From Cudoniella acicularis (taxonomy: Eukaryota > Ascomycota > Leotiomycetes > Helotiales > Helotiaceae): a DNA stretch of 61,187 bases. Made by a program: the position numbers and the translations under genes. Position 1 is the stretch's first letter; each line of letters begins with the position of its first letter. Shown here in pieces: positions 1 to 12,152 of this stretch. The stretch is from contig JAAMPI010000136.1 in NCBI GenBank assembly GCA_013054445.1, forward strand, positions 1 to 61,187. The letters are read 5' to 3'. The notes below the pieces were generated by a model. That model saw only the letters and a program-made list of their open reading frames with translations. It was not told the origin of the DNA and did not search any database.

Positions 1-114
1 GTACAGGAGGAATGGGATAAAATCCCACAAGAATGGATTAATGGGTTAATTGAGAAGCAAGAGTATTGGGTTCATGATTTAGTTAAGCGTTCTGGGTGGT
101 CTACAGGTAATTAA
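1..114 (+). mobile_element. 3' end of a Tc1/mariner-type transposase ORF, cut by the window edge
   Basis: The frame starting at base 1 is open for 37 codons and ends in TAA at 112-114. It contains an EEWDKIPQEWI segment, later a WVHDLVKRSGWST segment, and stops two residues on. That layout is the usual C-terminus of fungal Tc1/mariner DDE transposases, where an 'EEW..IPQ..I..LI' helix follows the last catalytic acidic residue. The catalytic core lies outside the window. Sequence to about 480 is AT-rich, as expected for a decayed element, but I could not recognise a terminal inverted repeat. Whether this copy is intact upstream cannot be told from here. Confidence 0.7.
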
Positions 115-2128
115 TTAATAGATTATATTGTTGATGCCCTGAACGCACGGACTTCTGTCAGTAGGTTCGTAAGTTAGGAGATCCTGACAAAATTTAATGT
201 GTAGAATCATTGCACCGTCACTTGATTTTCAGGTTATTTAAATTTTGAAAGGTCACTGTGTTTGTTTGAAAAATCATATAATTGGTAAACCCCTATTACA
301 TAAATACCTGCCATTAAAAGCGGTTATAAATAACTTACAATAAGCAAATCAGAAAATTTAATATTTTGAATAGCAAATCTTCTTACTAAAATTAGTAAAA
401 AATATCACTCGTTTATTTTTCTATCTTTGTAAAATTAACAATTTGAAGCTTTAAATAACAGAAAGAGTTCAAGAAAGCCTCTACTTTGCTAAAGAATGGG
501 GGAAATAGTCAGCTTGGAATTGCTGTGAAAGGATAGTCAGGAGGCACTGGCAGTGTGGTGATTAGTAATCTCGGAAGCTAGTCGGCCCGCAACCTTCCAA
601 AATGTTTTGTCCCGGGACCGAGTTCCTGTTTTTCTCAACCATAACTTCATTACTACATCCTCGCCAATACTACCACTGATATATCTTCACAACACCTCCG
701 AAGCGTCACTTTACCCAGCATAACACGCTAGACCCATGTTGCCATGCATGCTCCAAGCCACTTGACCTGAACCTCGGCCGTATTGCCCGCACGTCGGACG
801 TTTGTTCCAAGCTTCTGACATTCAGCCGCAACAGCCGCCGATTCCTCCATCAATCGCTCTTTATATCCTACACGCGGCGTGTCTTAGTCGACTCTTACGA
901 AGCTTTCTAAACTATATATAAACGCGACACGAGACCTTTGGAGAATCGGGAAGGGACGAAGCACTTGATCTTGTTGGGTATTATTGGTTGCGGTTCAATG
1001 GCTTAATGTGAGCTGCACACTGTCGAGACGCCTAGTTGCCTTCTTCATCAAGCAGTCGTTGATATGGATTTACATGGAGTATTGTTAACCTCAATCGGCA
1101 GATGCGCCTTGATTCGTCCGAGTCCCGACGTGCAGGGTTTTGGAAGCCCACGTGATTCAGGCTGGAAAAATTCAGGTATGACAAAGCATGAGATGATGAG
1201 GGCCGCGATGCTCTGCGCTTTCCGGTGTTATGCGCTCGTATGTTGATCCTTTGAGCGCATTAGGAAGCTGATTCTGCGGCAACGAAGTTGGTGATATCGA
1301 TGCTAGATGTTGGAAGTTCCGAGTTCGAACCCCACACCCACACCAAAAGCAGTGTCAGTGCGTCTGCAGAAAGAGACATCGATTGTTTAATAGAGCCTCA
1401 CAGTCTCAGCTTGACTCTGCGGGTTCCAGCAATCACGTTTCTCTCCAAGCTCTGAGAGTTGCCTTGGGTCCATGGCTCCTGGGTGGCAATTTGCAAGCCT
1501 CCTGGGAGGCGCTACATGCCCAGATCTTCGATTAATGCGCATCATGCAGCTGAAGTGATTCCATCTCGAAGCGGAGATCTTTCGCAGGGGCGCGAAAGAT
1601 CTCTCCGTGGCCTAGGTCCCTTTGAGCGACGGTTGGTTGCCCTCCGTCAACAAAACGCACGAAATCGAGAGGAGTTAGCCAGCATTAATATGCATTTTAT
1701 AGTGTGAGGGGTTGTACCTACAGGCCTTCGCGCTATGAAAACCAACTCAGTTCCATCGCCGCAACGCAAGACTTAACCGCAGGCCTACCATTTGTGGATT
1801 TCCGAGCTCAAAAACCAACACCAGGCACTAGAATCACCGTTCGGTTCGGGTTCACGGGAGTCCACTGGAGATTGAGTGGATAGACTGGCCGAAAATCCGG
1901 GGTCATGGAGACTGAGCCCCATTAAAGATCAAATATTTCCGGATTTGCAGGGTTCTGGATGCATATCGACCGAACGCTGCAGGCAGGCGTGATATTGACC
2001 GCGGTCAAAAATTGTTGCATTTTATAATAAGGTCACATACCCTCTTTCGCGCCGACTTTTCTCAGGTTGGCCACGTCGATACGCCCTTTTGTTCAAAAAT
2101 TGGCACTGGTTGTCGTCCGTTTGACACA
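115..2128. other. Gene-free stretch between transposon remnant and sugar transporter
   Basis: No supported gene. Bases 115-480 are AT-rich; the rest has ordinary composition. Short reading frames exist near 1064 and 1459, but they have no recognisable domain, no splice partners and ordinary length for chance. The last few hundred bases should hold the promoter of the downstream transporter; I see no clear TATA box. Confidence 0.5.
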
Positions 2129-4088
2129 ATGTCTGACCGATCTCCGAATGACGAAATCGGCGACCATGTGTCGCCGCAAGCTCATGACGAGGTAATTTAC
2201 GTACTTCATTTATCTTGGGGAACCATTTTACTGATGATATTCTGTCGTAGAAACATGCGGAGGTCGAGGTCAAGGTTATCAGGGGAAATGAGGCGTTTAA
2301 TGAGGCCATGCTCAAAGAACCTCCAAGGCCATTCACATTTGCTACTTTTCAATTGTATACCGCTTGCTTTATCGGCTTCTTTTGTGCCACAATGAATGGT
2401 TATGATGGCTCTTTAATCAACAATCTCCTCGAAAATCCTTGGTTCTTGGATTACTACCACGGCGAAAATGCGGGTATCTGGGCTGGTATCGTGACATCGA
2501 TGTACCAGATTGGTGGCGTCGTCTCGCTTCCATTTGTGGGACCAGCAGCGGATACTTTTGGACGGAGATTTGGAATGTGGATTGGTGCACTGCTCATCAT
2601 CGTTGGAACCATTATTCAAGGTGTGGCCACGCGAGACAGTGGGACGAAACAATTTATGGGAGGGCGATTCCTACTGGGATTTGGAGTCAATATTGCTTCG
2701 GCAGCCGGGCCAATGTACGTCGTTGAGGTATCTCATCCAGCGTATCGTGGAGTGGTCACAGCTGTTTTCAACTGTTTCTGGTAAGCACGGACCTGTCCAA
2801 GTATCCTTCACATATTAACTATTGAAAAGGTTTACTGGGTCAATCATTGCCAGTGGAGTTGCTCGTGGAGGTCTTAACGCTGGAGGTAACTTGTCATGGC
2901 GACTCGTCATTTGGGTACAACTCATGTTCTCGAGTATCATTTTTCTCGTCGCATATTTTCTTCCGGAATCACCACGATGGTTATACGTTAACCAAAAACC
3001 CGAAGAATCAAAGGCCATGCTTACGAAATTCCATGGTGATGGAAATCCAGAATCAGAGTGGGTGAAGCTGCAATTAAATGAATACGAGGAGTTACTAGAG
3101 ATGGACGGCGCCGACAAACGATGGTGGGACTATAGCGCGCTCTTTAAGAATAAATCAACTTGCTATCGACTTTTCTGCAATGTCTGTATTAGCATCTTTG
3201 GGCAATGGGCAGGCAATGGTATGTTTAACACAACCAAGCCAGTCTTTCTTTGTGCTAATCTATGTAGCGGTTCTATCATATTTTCTGAGCAAAGTGCTCC
3301 AGACAGTTGGCATTCGCAGCACAGTTGGTCAGGCCAATATTATTCTGATCAACAACTGTCAGCAATTCTTTTGGGCTTTGCTGGGTGCAAATTTAGTAGA
3401 CCGAGTTGGCCGTCGACCATTACTTTTGTTCAGTAATATTGGATGCTGTCTAACCTGGCTGGCAATAACGATTGCGACAGGTCTTTATACAAAGTCTATC
3501 CCTGCCTTGCCACCGGGGGCTGATCCCAGCACTCAGGTGTTTGGCACGAACAAAGCTGCCGGGACTGCATCTTTAGCCTTTATCTTTATCTTTGGCGCAA
3601 TTTTCTCAGTCGGATTTACGCCCCTCCAGGCCCTATATCCCGTCGAAGTATTATCTTTTGAGATGCGTGCTAAAGGAATGGGCTTCTCCGGTTTTGCTGT
3701 CGCCGCTGGTAAGTTTGCATTCTTGAATCGCCCTGTCTGTTACTAAGATTTCTGATAGCTGGACTTCTCAACCAATTCGTATGGCCTGTATCTCTTCAAC
3801 AAATTGGATGGAAAACCTACATCATTTTCACCGTATGGTGTGGCATTCAATCTATAGTAGTGTTCTTCTTTATACCTGAGACGAAGAACCGCACAGTAAG
3901 TATTTTTCGATTCGGATAGCCTCAGCTTGCTGTACAGATTGAACGGGACTGACTTGAAACCACAACAGCTTGAAGAACTTGATGAAATATTCGACTCAAA
4001 AAACCCAGTCAAAACATCAATAGCAAAGAAAAGGCTCGGCTTCGACGCTTATGGCGAGGTTGTCAACATACAAGATGTCGAGGGATAA
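2129..4088 (+). CDS. MFS sugar transporter (lactose permease/hexose transporter type)
   Basis: Predicted 559-residue plasma membrane sugar:proton symporter of the sugar porter family. Exons: 2129-2191, 2251-2780, 2830-3218, 3268-3708, 3759-3895, 3969-4088; all introns are GT-AG and 49-73 bp, and the frame closes without a break. Family signatures read directly: MNGYDGSL in helix 1, DTFGRRFG in the loop between helices 2 and 3, GRFLLGFG with PMYVVEVSHPAYRG, PESPRWL in the central loop, DRVGRRP in the second half, and PETKNRT near the C-terminus. The start is the first ATG that gives a short hydrophilic N-terminus (MSDRSPNDEIGDH) followed by a canonical intron. The helix 1 motif resembles the LAC12/lactose-permease branch, but the substrate (disaccharide, hexose or other) cannot be read from sequence. 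It stands alone, with no sugar-metabolism genes beside it. Confidence 0.93.
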
Positions 4089-7000
4089 AAATCTTCACCT
4101 AGCCTACTTTCTCTCTTTCGATCATATATGCGATCATCATCCACGAACCATTAAGGTTTCACTTTCCAATTCAACGATACCCTACGCCATTTGCACCATA
4201 CTTTTTCAGAAGATTTTGAGGCAACATAAACCTACCCATTTACAGAAATTTGTACAGTACAGCACGATCTACAATACCACGGATTGAAGCATCTGAATAT
4301 GGAGTTTTCTAGCTTCTATCTTTTAGTGGTCAAGATATAACGCAATCAAACAGAACAGATTCCGCAATGAAACGCATTTTACATAATCAAGTGTCGAGAA
4401 ATTTATAAATATATCCATACTCGTGTCAAGCATATCTAGCAATGAAGTTTCTCATTATCCCACCCTAGCACGACTGCAAAATCAGTCTCATATCAGTTTC
4501 TTTCGACGGGGCAGCCTTCCACAAGCCTCTGAACAATTCACGTATAACATGGATACATGTTTTATATGTTCGGAACCTTTTTCATTTTCGGGTTACGATT
4601 CATGCAAGATAGGGTAAATTCGCCCAAGTTATCTGCGCTGTCGTTGAGTCCCGGCGGAAATCCTACCATCAACCCTTCAAACCACGCTCATGCAACGTGG
4701 AATACATGGCCACTTTTCCCAACCATGGGTTCATGAAACCGATCCTTCACGATCCACTAACTTTATTTACCGAGTTGCGAACAGATGCATGTACAACGTG
4801 TCTAGACCCTTGCTAATTCAGGATTCTGCATGGTCTGCGCCACCTTTTACCGGTTTGCTCTCTACTGCTATGTTCTGACGAATTCTATTTTACCCAACAA
4901 ACATGCAGGTACGATGTTCGTACAGTCTTATGAAACGCATCCTTTCACTACTGATTACTGATATATTCTACACCGAACATTTATCCGGATAAAAGACCCA
5001 GCCACCCAACACAATATGTTATGCACATACAAAGTGCTTACCTACTCTCGATGAAACCGATCCTTCAAAGGCGTCGGTACCGAAAGAAGCCCTAACCTCA
5101 CGAATACCTGGTAAACATTTCTTCTAGAAGACTTTGTATATTTTCATCCTTACTTACCACAATGCCGAGTGGGTAATCCTTACGAACCCCGCAGACACGG
5201 GGAGGAAAAATTCGTTTTCATCAACATGATGCACATCAACTCTCGTTATTGATAACATAATTGGACGAATGACAAACAGCTGGAACCACATATACACAAG
5301 TATGTGGTCATATTCAAAATTTGTACAGCATCAACGATGAAACCGATCCTTCGCTTCCCGCCAGGGCTGCATTAGAAACCTGCCTCGTCTAACAAGCATT
5401 CGGCGGGACGGGAACACCTTCTAGAAGCACTTTCTACACCTTGGCGGCGTGGCCAAACCGGAACTTCTGCCCGAAAATCAACGTGAGGCTTTACAGGCAG
5501 TCACCGCTTCTTTTCTTCACGTTGCCTTACTTACGTGAAACACATCCTCGAACGAAAACGAATATCACACTGTACAACAACAATAATGATTTCATCACGT
5601 CACAACAGTTTATCCAACCTCGTGTCCGCCAATTCTAAATGCCGTGAGTACTACACTCAGTGTGCTGCGGTCATCCTGCTGCACCTCCGATATAGCTTAC
5701 GAGCAGCACAACAGGTTCACCGAGTAGTTAACCAAAACCTGAACAGCTCCGCCAACTCGGAAAATATCTCAAAATAGTAACGTCGTGCATCTACTTCTGC
5801 ACAAAAAAGAGCGATGAGGTACAAGCAGCTTCTGGAATCGAGGTCTCCCCCGAATCCCCTCCCCCACACCGGAGCCACACCCACTACGCCTCAACCCCAC
5901 ATACGGCATTCTTACCTAGTCAGTCAGTCTCTTCCTTCAACAGCCAGCCACGACGTGATGGAACAGGGTAGGGAATAGGAGTATCCACGAGTTTGCCCTG
6001 CGAGTTTTACATCACGGATTCATGGTAAATATAAGCTCCAGAAAACCAGCCAGCCATGATGCCAATCATGCCATGGCGCAACGTGGGCAACGGGTGTACC
6101 CACCAACCCACGCTACAACTCTCCAGTCACAACACACAATTAGTCTATCACGCCAAAAACTGAATCCAGAAAGCCTACCATCCTACGTATCTCCCACTCC
6201 TCCTCCAACTGTCAAGGAATCACCCATGATTTGCCCTTCCTTCGACTCACTAAGCCCCCAATGCGTGCCTGTCCACCCTACGGCCCACAGATTTACAAGT
6301 CACAGTCTCACAGCGCACCACAACGATCTGCCCCAAACATAACACCCAAAAAGGACCAGCCAACAAGAATACGTATTTCCTGTTTCTCCTCCGAGGCTCT
6401 AACCCTCAAGGAAAGGGATCACCCGTCCCGTTCCTCCTTCCTTGCGCCCACGTTGGTGCCTCGTGGTACCTGCACGCCTTCAACCGTATGCACGCGCTCC
6501 CGTCTGGACCTGGTGTTAACGATTACGTGTAGCAGGCTTTTGAAACATGCTCCTCTTTGAGGTGAGCTGTAGGTAAAAGGGGTGGAAGTGTAAGTGAAAT
6601 CGGAGGTGAGGTAGGTGTGGGTATGTCAGGGTTAGGCTCTCAGGCTGAGATTGTGGATGTAGTGGTGTTGACTTCGTTGGGTGAGGGGGGGGTTGGGAGA
6701 TAGTTGCAGGGGAGTTGAGAAGTGAGGGGGAAGAGAACAGTGGGGGCGGTTTCTGCAGTGAAGAACCTGTAGAGGGGGTGGTTGACCTTGGTGAGTAAAA
6801 TGATAGGCTGGGTGCAATATGGGGGGAGGAGAGGGGAGATGAGCCATTGGGGGCGAGATGCCGGAGACCTGCGGTGAGGTTTGGTGTCTCTGAGGTGATT
6901 TCGGTGAGGAGATGGGAAGGATGAGGGGAGCCTGAGAGGAATAGGGCCAGTGTGTGAAGAGGTAGTGGTGTTGTTCTGGTATGTCGAATGATGCGTTGAG

Positions 7001-9368
7001 GTAAGTAAGATTTTGTTTCTTGCATCCGTTTCACATGAATCATGAATTTCTATACTTGGTAACGCTGTAAGTTGCTTCACCTCATTTCTTCGGTTGTCTC
7101 TTTTCAAGGCGACTGTTATGTGCTGAGATGAAAGGGATCGATAGTGCTTGTAAATTGAAGCTAAAAATTAGTGATTACTGATAAAATTTGAACTCTGCGA
7201 TGGCCTTAAGGCTTCTAGACAAGATGTCCAAATTAAAGGTAATAAATATATGATTCATCTACTACGTGCGATATAGAAATTTCCACAGGTACATGAGCAT
7301 ACACCCCACAGTGCTGACAGCGCTCCTGACCCTAGTTCTGATCGAGCCACTGCCCGTCCGTCTACAACCATCCTTCCTTCCTTTGTCAAGAATTGAAAAA
7401 CACTCACCGGAGGTAACAATATAGCACGACAAGTCGCAAGGTTGAAAAGGAAATATTTTCTTCTTTAGAGGCGCTTAATTAGCAGCTCCTTAAACCTCAC
7501 AAGTATTTTTCAGCGAATGAATAACTAAGGTTTTTAAAAAATGACTTGTTAAATTTTATCTTGAATTATTTCAATTTTCTCTTAGTTTCAATATTTTATA
7601 CACATATGTTTTCTTTAAGGATCTTTCTCTGTCTTGATTTATTAGAGCTCTATAAATGAGACAGCTTAGAGAGAATTTCGGACTATCACCTGCACGATGC
7701 AGATAAACAAGCATTTGACTATCCTATCTTTTTGACAAAAAGATAATTCAAATTCAAAGCTCCAAAACCATGACTTGGCTCCAGCCCCCCCTCTCCCCGA
7801 TTTTCTATAATTATCGCTTACCCACAGGACCCGAAATCAACTTACTAATACCCGGTAACTTTGTAGAGTAAAAAAAACCTTTGCTACGAAGTTTGCTGAA
7901 CCCAACTTCCCTATATATGCTCCTTGATCACCTCCCGTTTTTACATCCTGTAATATACATTTGTCAATCTTCTCTCCTCGAGAAAAGGTAGTATACATCA
8001 TCTCCAAATCAAAGTAAAAATACGAAATCAGGTCACCGAGTGAATAACCGAGTCGGATCCTTCAGTCAGCTTAGCAACCTATACACCACTGAGAGAGAAA
8101 GAGCCTTAAATCTTACATGCATTATACTTACACTAACAGTCTCCCAAAATAAAAGTACATAATTCATTCTGTTGTTTCCTCAAGCTTTACTTTATTTAGC
8201 ACTGATGGTAACTGCTGATCGGCGATTTAATCTTTGCGAGTTGGTATTTTCCTTTTATAGGATAGGATTGTGTAGGAGGCTACTCGCTAGGCTGTTAATC
8301 CTGCACCACCACTTCATTATTTCCACCTTTCCACGTTTTCTCACGCTGATTTTCCTTTCGCGACATGAAATATTCTCCGTAATTTAAGTAAGTATGGGTA
8401 GGTTAGATTTGACATAGTAAATTCGTTTGGGTGTGGGTGTGGACCATGAGTTTTGGCCAGTAGGATTGTGCTGGTAACCGCTCTCAGGAGAGCACTACCC
8501 CTATCCACTGGCTCCCCTGACTTCCTTCATCCCAACCCACCCCTTTTTGCAACTTAGGACTTCACTGTCAAATCACTGCTCAACAAGATACCATGACCGG
8601 CATACTGTTAAATATTCCCTTTGTTTCAATGCTTCTTCACTTCTTTCCTCCCCTGTCCATTCCATCCTTTAAAATTTCCGTATCATCCCGTATTATAAAC
8701 ACCACCATCCATCCTACGATTCCTACCCATCTACTATCATGCGTCAATCCCTGCCTACCAGCCCACGAGCATCCAGAACACCAACGACCCTACCAACATC
8801 TCATAAGGAGAAATAGTTATCATAGAGAACATCAAATCTTGAGTTAAAGATAAAAAATAAAGATAAATACTCATCCCCATAAATCACAGTTGAAAGTCCA
8901 TTCCTAAACAGAGGAACAGACGAAAAGAAACACAAGCCACCAAATACTCCACCTGTAATAATTCATTAAAACACAATTTTTATAACTCTAAACCACCTCC
9001 TTATGTTTAAATAGCAGTTTTAGTATTCCCAGTAAACGAAAATAAAATCAGAAATACAATAGTCCAGACCAGACTAAACCAAAAACCATATTAATAAATC
9101 ATGGTATATTATACATTGAGTATTGCGAGCGTGCGTGCGTACGTGTTAACTAGCGCCTGCATTTATACGCCCACTACTATCCTTATCATTTCCTGCCTTT
9201 CCTTTCTCCATTTCCTCAATACGAATTGCATGCGGTGATGTACCAAATTCCCCCTTGCAACTTGCAGTTTTCAGTCGAGTAGCTCACCCCCTCCCACCAA
9301 AAAAAATACCATTCATTATAATACAGTTTACGTTTTGTTCCTCGCTCACTCGCTCTCTGATCAAAAAT
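4089..9368. other. 5.3 kb region without a convincing gene
   Basis: Only short frames occur, and none carries a recognisable domain. The region includes the transporter's 3' flank, a dispersed 16-base repeat (4733-5550), a C-rich block followed by a G-rich block (about 5.8-7.1 kb) and an AT-rich tract (about 7.1-9.3 kb). A Pro/Ser/Thr/His-rich frame on the minus strand at 6516-7107 looks like a by-product of the G-rich block. Non-coding transcripts are possible but not demonstrable here. Confidence 0.5.
4733..5550 (+). repeat. Dispersed repeat of ATGAAACCGATCCTTC
   Basis: Three exact copies of ATGAAACCGATCCTTC lie at 4733-4748, 5051-5066 and 5337-5352, with two diverged relatives at 4930-4946 and 5535-5550. 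Spacings are about 197, 121, 286 and 198 bp. Flanks are not obviously duplicated, although a TTCTAGAAG string follows copies 2 and 3 within about 85 bases. They could be remnants of a longer degenerate tandem array, repeated exons of a non-coding transcript, or protein binding sites. Confidence 0.6.
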
Positions 9369-11337
9369 TCAAGCACCAATCCTCACATAGCCTGGCACAA
9401 CCTGGCTCTCGATGCCCTCCATTGCTCCTCTCCCATTCCCGTTCGTTTGTCCCGCGCTACCGTTCGCGAGTCGGAAATTCGCTGCTGGTGCGGAGGGAGC
9501 GTGGTTATGTGGCGCGTCGGTCATCTCGATGAATGAGTCGTCGTCGTCCATGTCTGCGTCTGCATCGGCGTCTGGGTCGCTGCCCATATCGGTGTGAGTG
9601 TGGCCATTTGTTTGGATTGGTGGTGGGATGTGACTTTGTGGTTGAGGTTGAGATTGGCTTTGGCTTTGGGATGTGGGTGTGGTGCCATTTGTGTTACCAT
9701 TCGTGTTGGAGTTTGAGCTTGGATTCCTGGAGTGTGTTTGGTTTTGGTTTAGATGGTTCTGACTTGGCGTTTGATTTGCGGTTTGATTTTGTTGTGGTGC
9801 AGGAGGTTGGGAAGAAGTTATTGGCAAAGCAGGTATTGAGTTTGGAGGAGCATGCTCTCCGCTCAATGATCTTTGGGCTGCGAGTCCATTGCCACCACCT
9901 CTTGCTCCTTTCACCACATCTTTCCATCGTCCAATAGCTCGTTCAATGGCTGTGTCAAGATGCACATGTCGATCCATGAGGTCGAACCCGATGCCCTTAT
10001 ATTTGATTCCTACTTCGCCTATCTCATTCATTAATTCTCCATTTATGGTTACTGTGGTGGGAGAGACAAGTTTGAATTCTCTCGGATGTTGCAACCTGCT
10101 CAACTCATCAACCTGCTGCCGTAAATGGGCCATCTCTTGCTGGCTTGACTCCTTATCCTTTTTAAGCGTCTGAATCTCTTCTGATTTTCGACCGACACTG
10201 CGTGCAAACTCCAACATCCAAATCTCTTGTCGTTTAGAAGGTGGAAAAGAGTTCCATTGCGCGAAGGCACTATGTAAATGTTCCGAAATTCGTGATTCCA
10301 GCTCGGAAGCCGACGCCTCAGCTCTCCTTGCGATTTCCGATGGGTCATCAAGACCATCGAAGAGTTGTGAGGGAGGCGGATACGATAGATCATCCTGGGT
10401 AGCAGTATTGGCAATCGCACAAGAAACCCGCCATCGATGGAATTCGGTAGAAAAGTGTGAGTGGAGAGCTTGGTATTGTTGGTCATCTGGGGGTAGAATT
10501 GACCACGAAGTAGAGGTTGGAAGAGGGATTGATTGGTACAAGGTTGGAGGCGGTGGTAGACAGTGTAAACAGAGGGCAGGAAAATCGAGTGTAAGGGGGT
10601 CATAGTCGAATATCGAAGGCCCTTCAATGCGTTGTCTGTACTGTTAGAATATAATCTCAGATGACCGTGCAAACTACTTACTTTGCAGCCCTTATCGACC
10701 CCAGCAGTTCTCTCAATGCCAATTCCGCCGCCTTCGCGTTGTCCAATGCCTCGATCATCTTTTGCTTCTGCTCAAACGTAGTCTTTGCTAACATCTGCTT
10801 GCTGACCGACCGGCTCCTGGTCTCGGTCTTCCTCCCTCCATCTCTGTCTTCACCATCCCAACACCTGGCGTCGCCGTTTCTTAAGGGTGGAATGACGTTC
10901 ATGACTCCTGTCGACTCCCAGGTCCCCTTATTTAAAATATAATTCGGCCTTCCATTTACGATGGGTCGATCCGTTCCGCCATCGTCTCTCCTAACACTGG
11001 GGGATCTGTTCTCACGCGCCGACTCGGGACGCGGACTCCTTCTATCCTGAGCACTCGGCGTCCCAGCAGGCGTAGAGTCTTCCCTCCTCGACGTAGAACT
11101 TCGGGGCTGCCTCCTTGTGATCCCCCCTCGCATCTTCCTAATCTCATCGACATCGTGAACGCCGTCCGGCGGCTTGGGGTTCTTCTCCTTGATGTACAGG
11201 TCGAGATGGCGGCCCAGCGAGGAGGATGTGAATTGCTGGTGGCAGAAGGGACACGCCTTGTCTTTGGGGGCACCTGTCTTGCTCCCGTTCACTGAGGTGT
11301 CGGCGGTCGATCCAGGGGTACCCATCTGGTCCGTCAT
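9369..11337 (-). CDS. Conserved fungal protein with zinc-finger-like N-terminus and coiled coil
   Basis: Predicted 640 residues from two exons (11337-10682 and 10635-9369) joined by a 46-bp GT-AG intron; the junction restores a continuous frame (…AAK/QRIEGPSIFDYDP…). I recognise it as a protein conserved across filamentous ascomycetes but know no established function. N-terminal residues about 27-50 form a CPFC…HLDLYI finger: two Cys and one His are present, but the position where a fourth ligand is expected is Tyr. Next comes a conserved basic stretch (RKMRGGITRRQPRSS), an Ala/Glu-rich helix before the intron, a coiled coil near 'IQTLKKDKESSQQEMAHLRQQ', a Gln/Asn/Ser-rich low-complexity segment, an Asp-rich run and a conserved C-terminus ending GYVRIGA. 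DNA or RNA binding is plausible but unproven. The bases reading GGTTTGG/GGCTTTGG on the + strand here are the low-complexity coding part, not an independent gene. Confidence 0.87.
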
Positions 11338-12152
11338 GTCGTGCGGATGCGCCCAGCGAGGGACCTGACTATCGCATGGGCGGCACTCGTACTTGAGCGT
11401 AGGAGTTTGGGAGAAAGGGTCACGGCGAGGTCGAGGGAGATGCGGGCCAGGACGAGGGGTATTAAGGAGTCAGAGAAGAGAAATGGTTGTGCGTGAGGAT
11501 TAAAGTTCACAAAGTTGGGAATTCAAGGGGTTCTGCAGTGCAGTGCAGCTGGTCTGTGGAAGTTGCCCATAGCCCATGGAGCCATGGAGCCATCCCATCT
11601 GGGGAGTTTATTTCGGTTCAGGGAATGGCTTTCCGCACCCGGCTATATTTTTGGGCGATCCCTGTCGGTGCAAATCCTCCTGAATTCGAAGGGAGGCCCT
11701 GCGACGAAGGTTACGAAACAATCACGACTCTTCCAGATGTACGATGTACGAGTACGGAGTACATACACAGCACACAGGACACCCGTGCAACTTGATTGCT
11801 GCATCGAAGGAGTGGGAGTCGAGGTGCATCAAAAATGATGGCAAGTGTGTCACCGAGAGCACACTTCACCAAATGGCATAGGGGTGAGACCAACGACTTA
11901 TATGCAGCCATGCGAAGCTATAACGCCCGGAATATTAACGCCGCCATGGGATGAACACTATCACAGGCCTGGTGCACTTATTTTTGGCTTTTTATGAGAC
12001 TCAAATCATAATTTATCTAGACATCAACCGTTGTTGTGAGCCGCCCATGCAATAATGCATTTGAGAATTGTGAAATCTATGCACTCATTACACTGAGCCC
12101 CTGCCAACCACTCATTGTCGCCAACCAACCTCAGCCACCATTGAGTTACCCC
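11338..12152. promoter_or_regulatory. Upstream region of the zinc-finger-like gene / 3' flank of REI1
   Basis: About 815 bp between two minus-strand genes, presumably holding the promoter of the lower-coordinate gene. It contains a GTACGGAGTAC element at 11752-11762 (one of several in the window) and a cluster of overlapping CCATGG/GGAGCC strings near 11570-11600. Short frames here look accidental. Confidence 0.45.

Noticed and set aside
1300..1350. tRNA-like GAGTTCGAACCCC string followed by CACACCA
   Set aside because: The T-loop-like sequence is there, but the five-base stem does not pair and no acceptor, D or anticodon stem can be drawn upstream.
6625..6640. GGGTTAGG, resembling the telomere repeat
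   Set aside because: It occurs once and is not in a tandem array.
6516..7107. Minus-strand frames of 155-175 codons rich in Pro, Ser, Thr and His
   Set aside because: They arise from the G-rich + strand block. The two frames overlap each other, have no domain and show only low-complexity composition.
9533..9937. 134-codon + strand frame rich in Gly, Cys, Trp and Phe
   Set aside because: It is the antisense of the Gln/Asn/Ser/Asp-rich coding part of the minus-strand zinc-finger-like gene.
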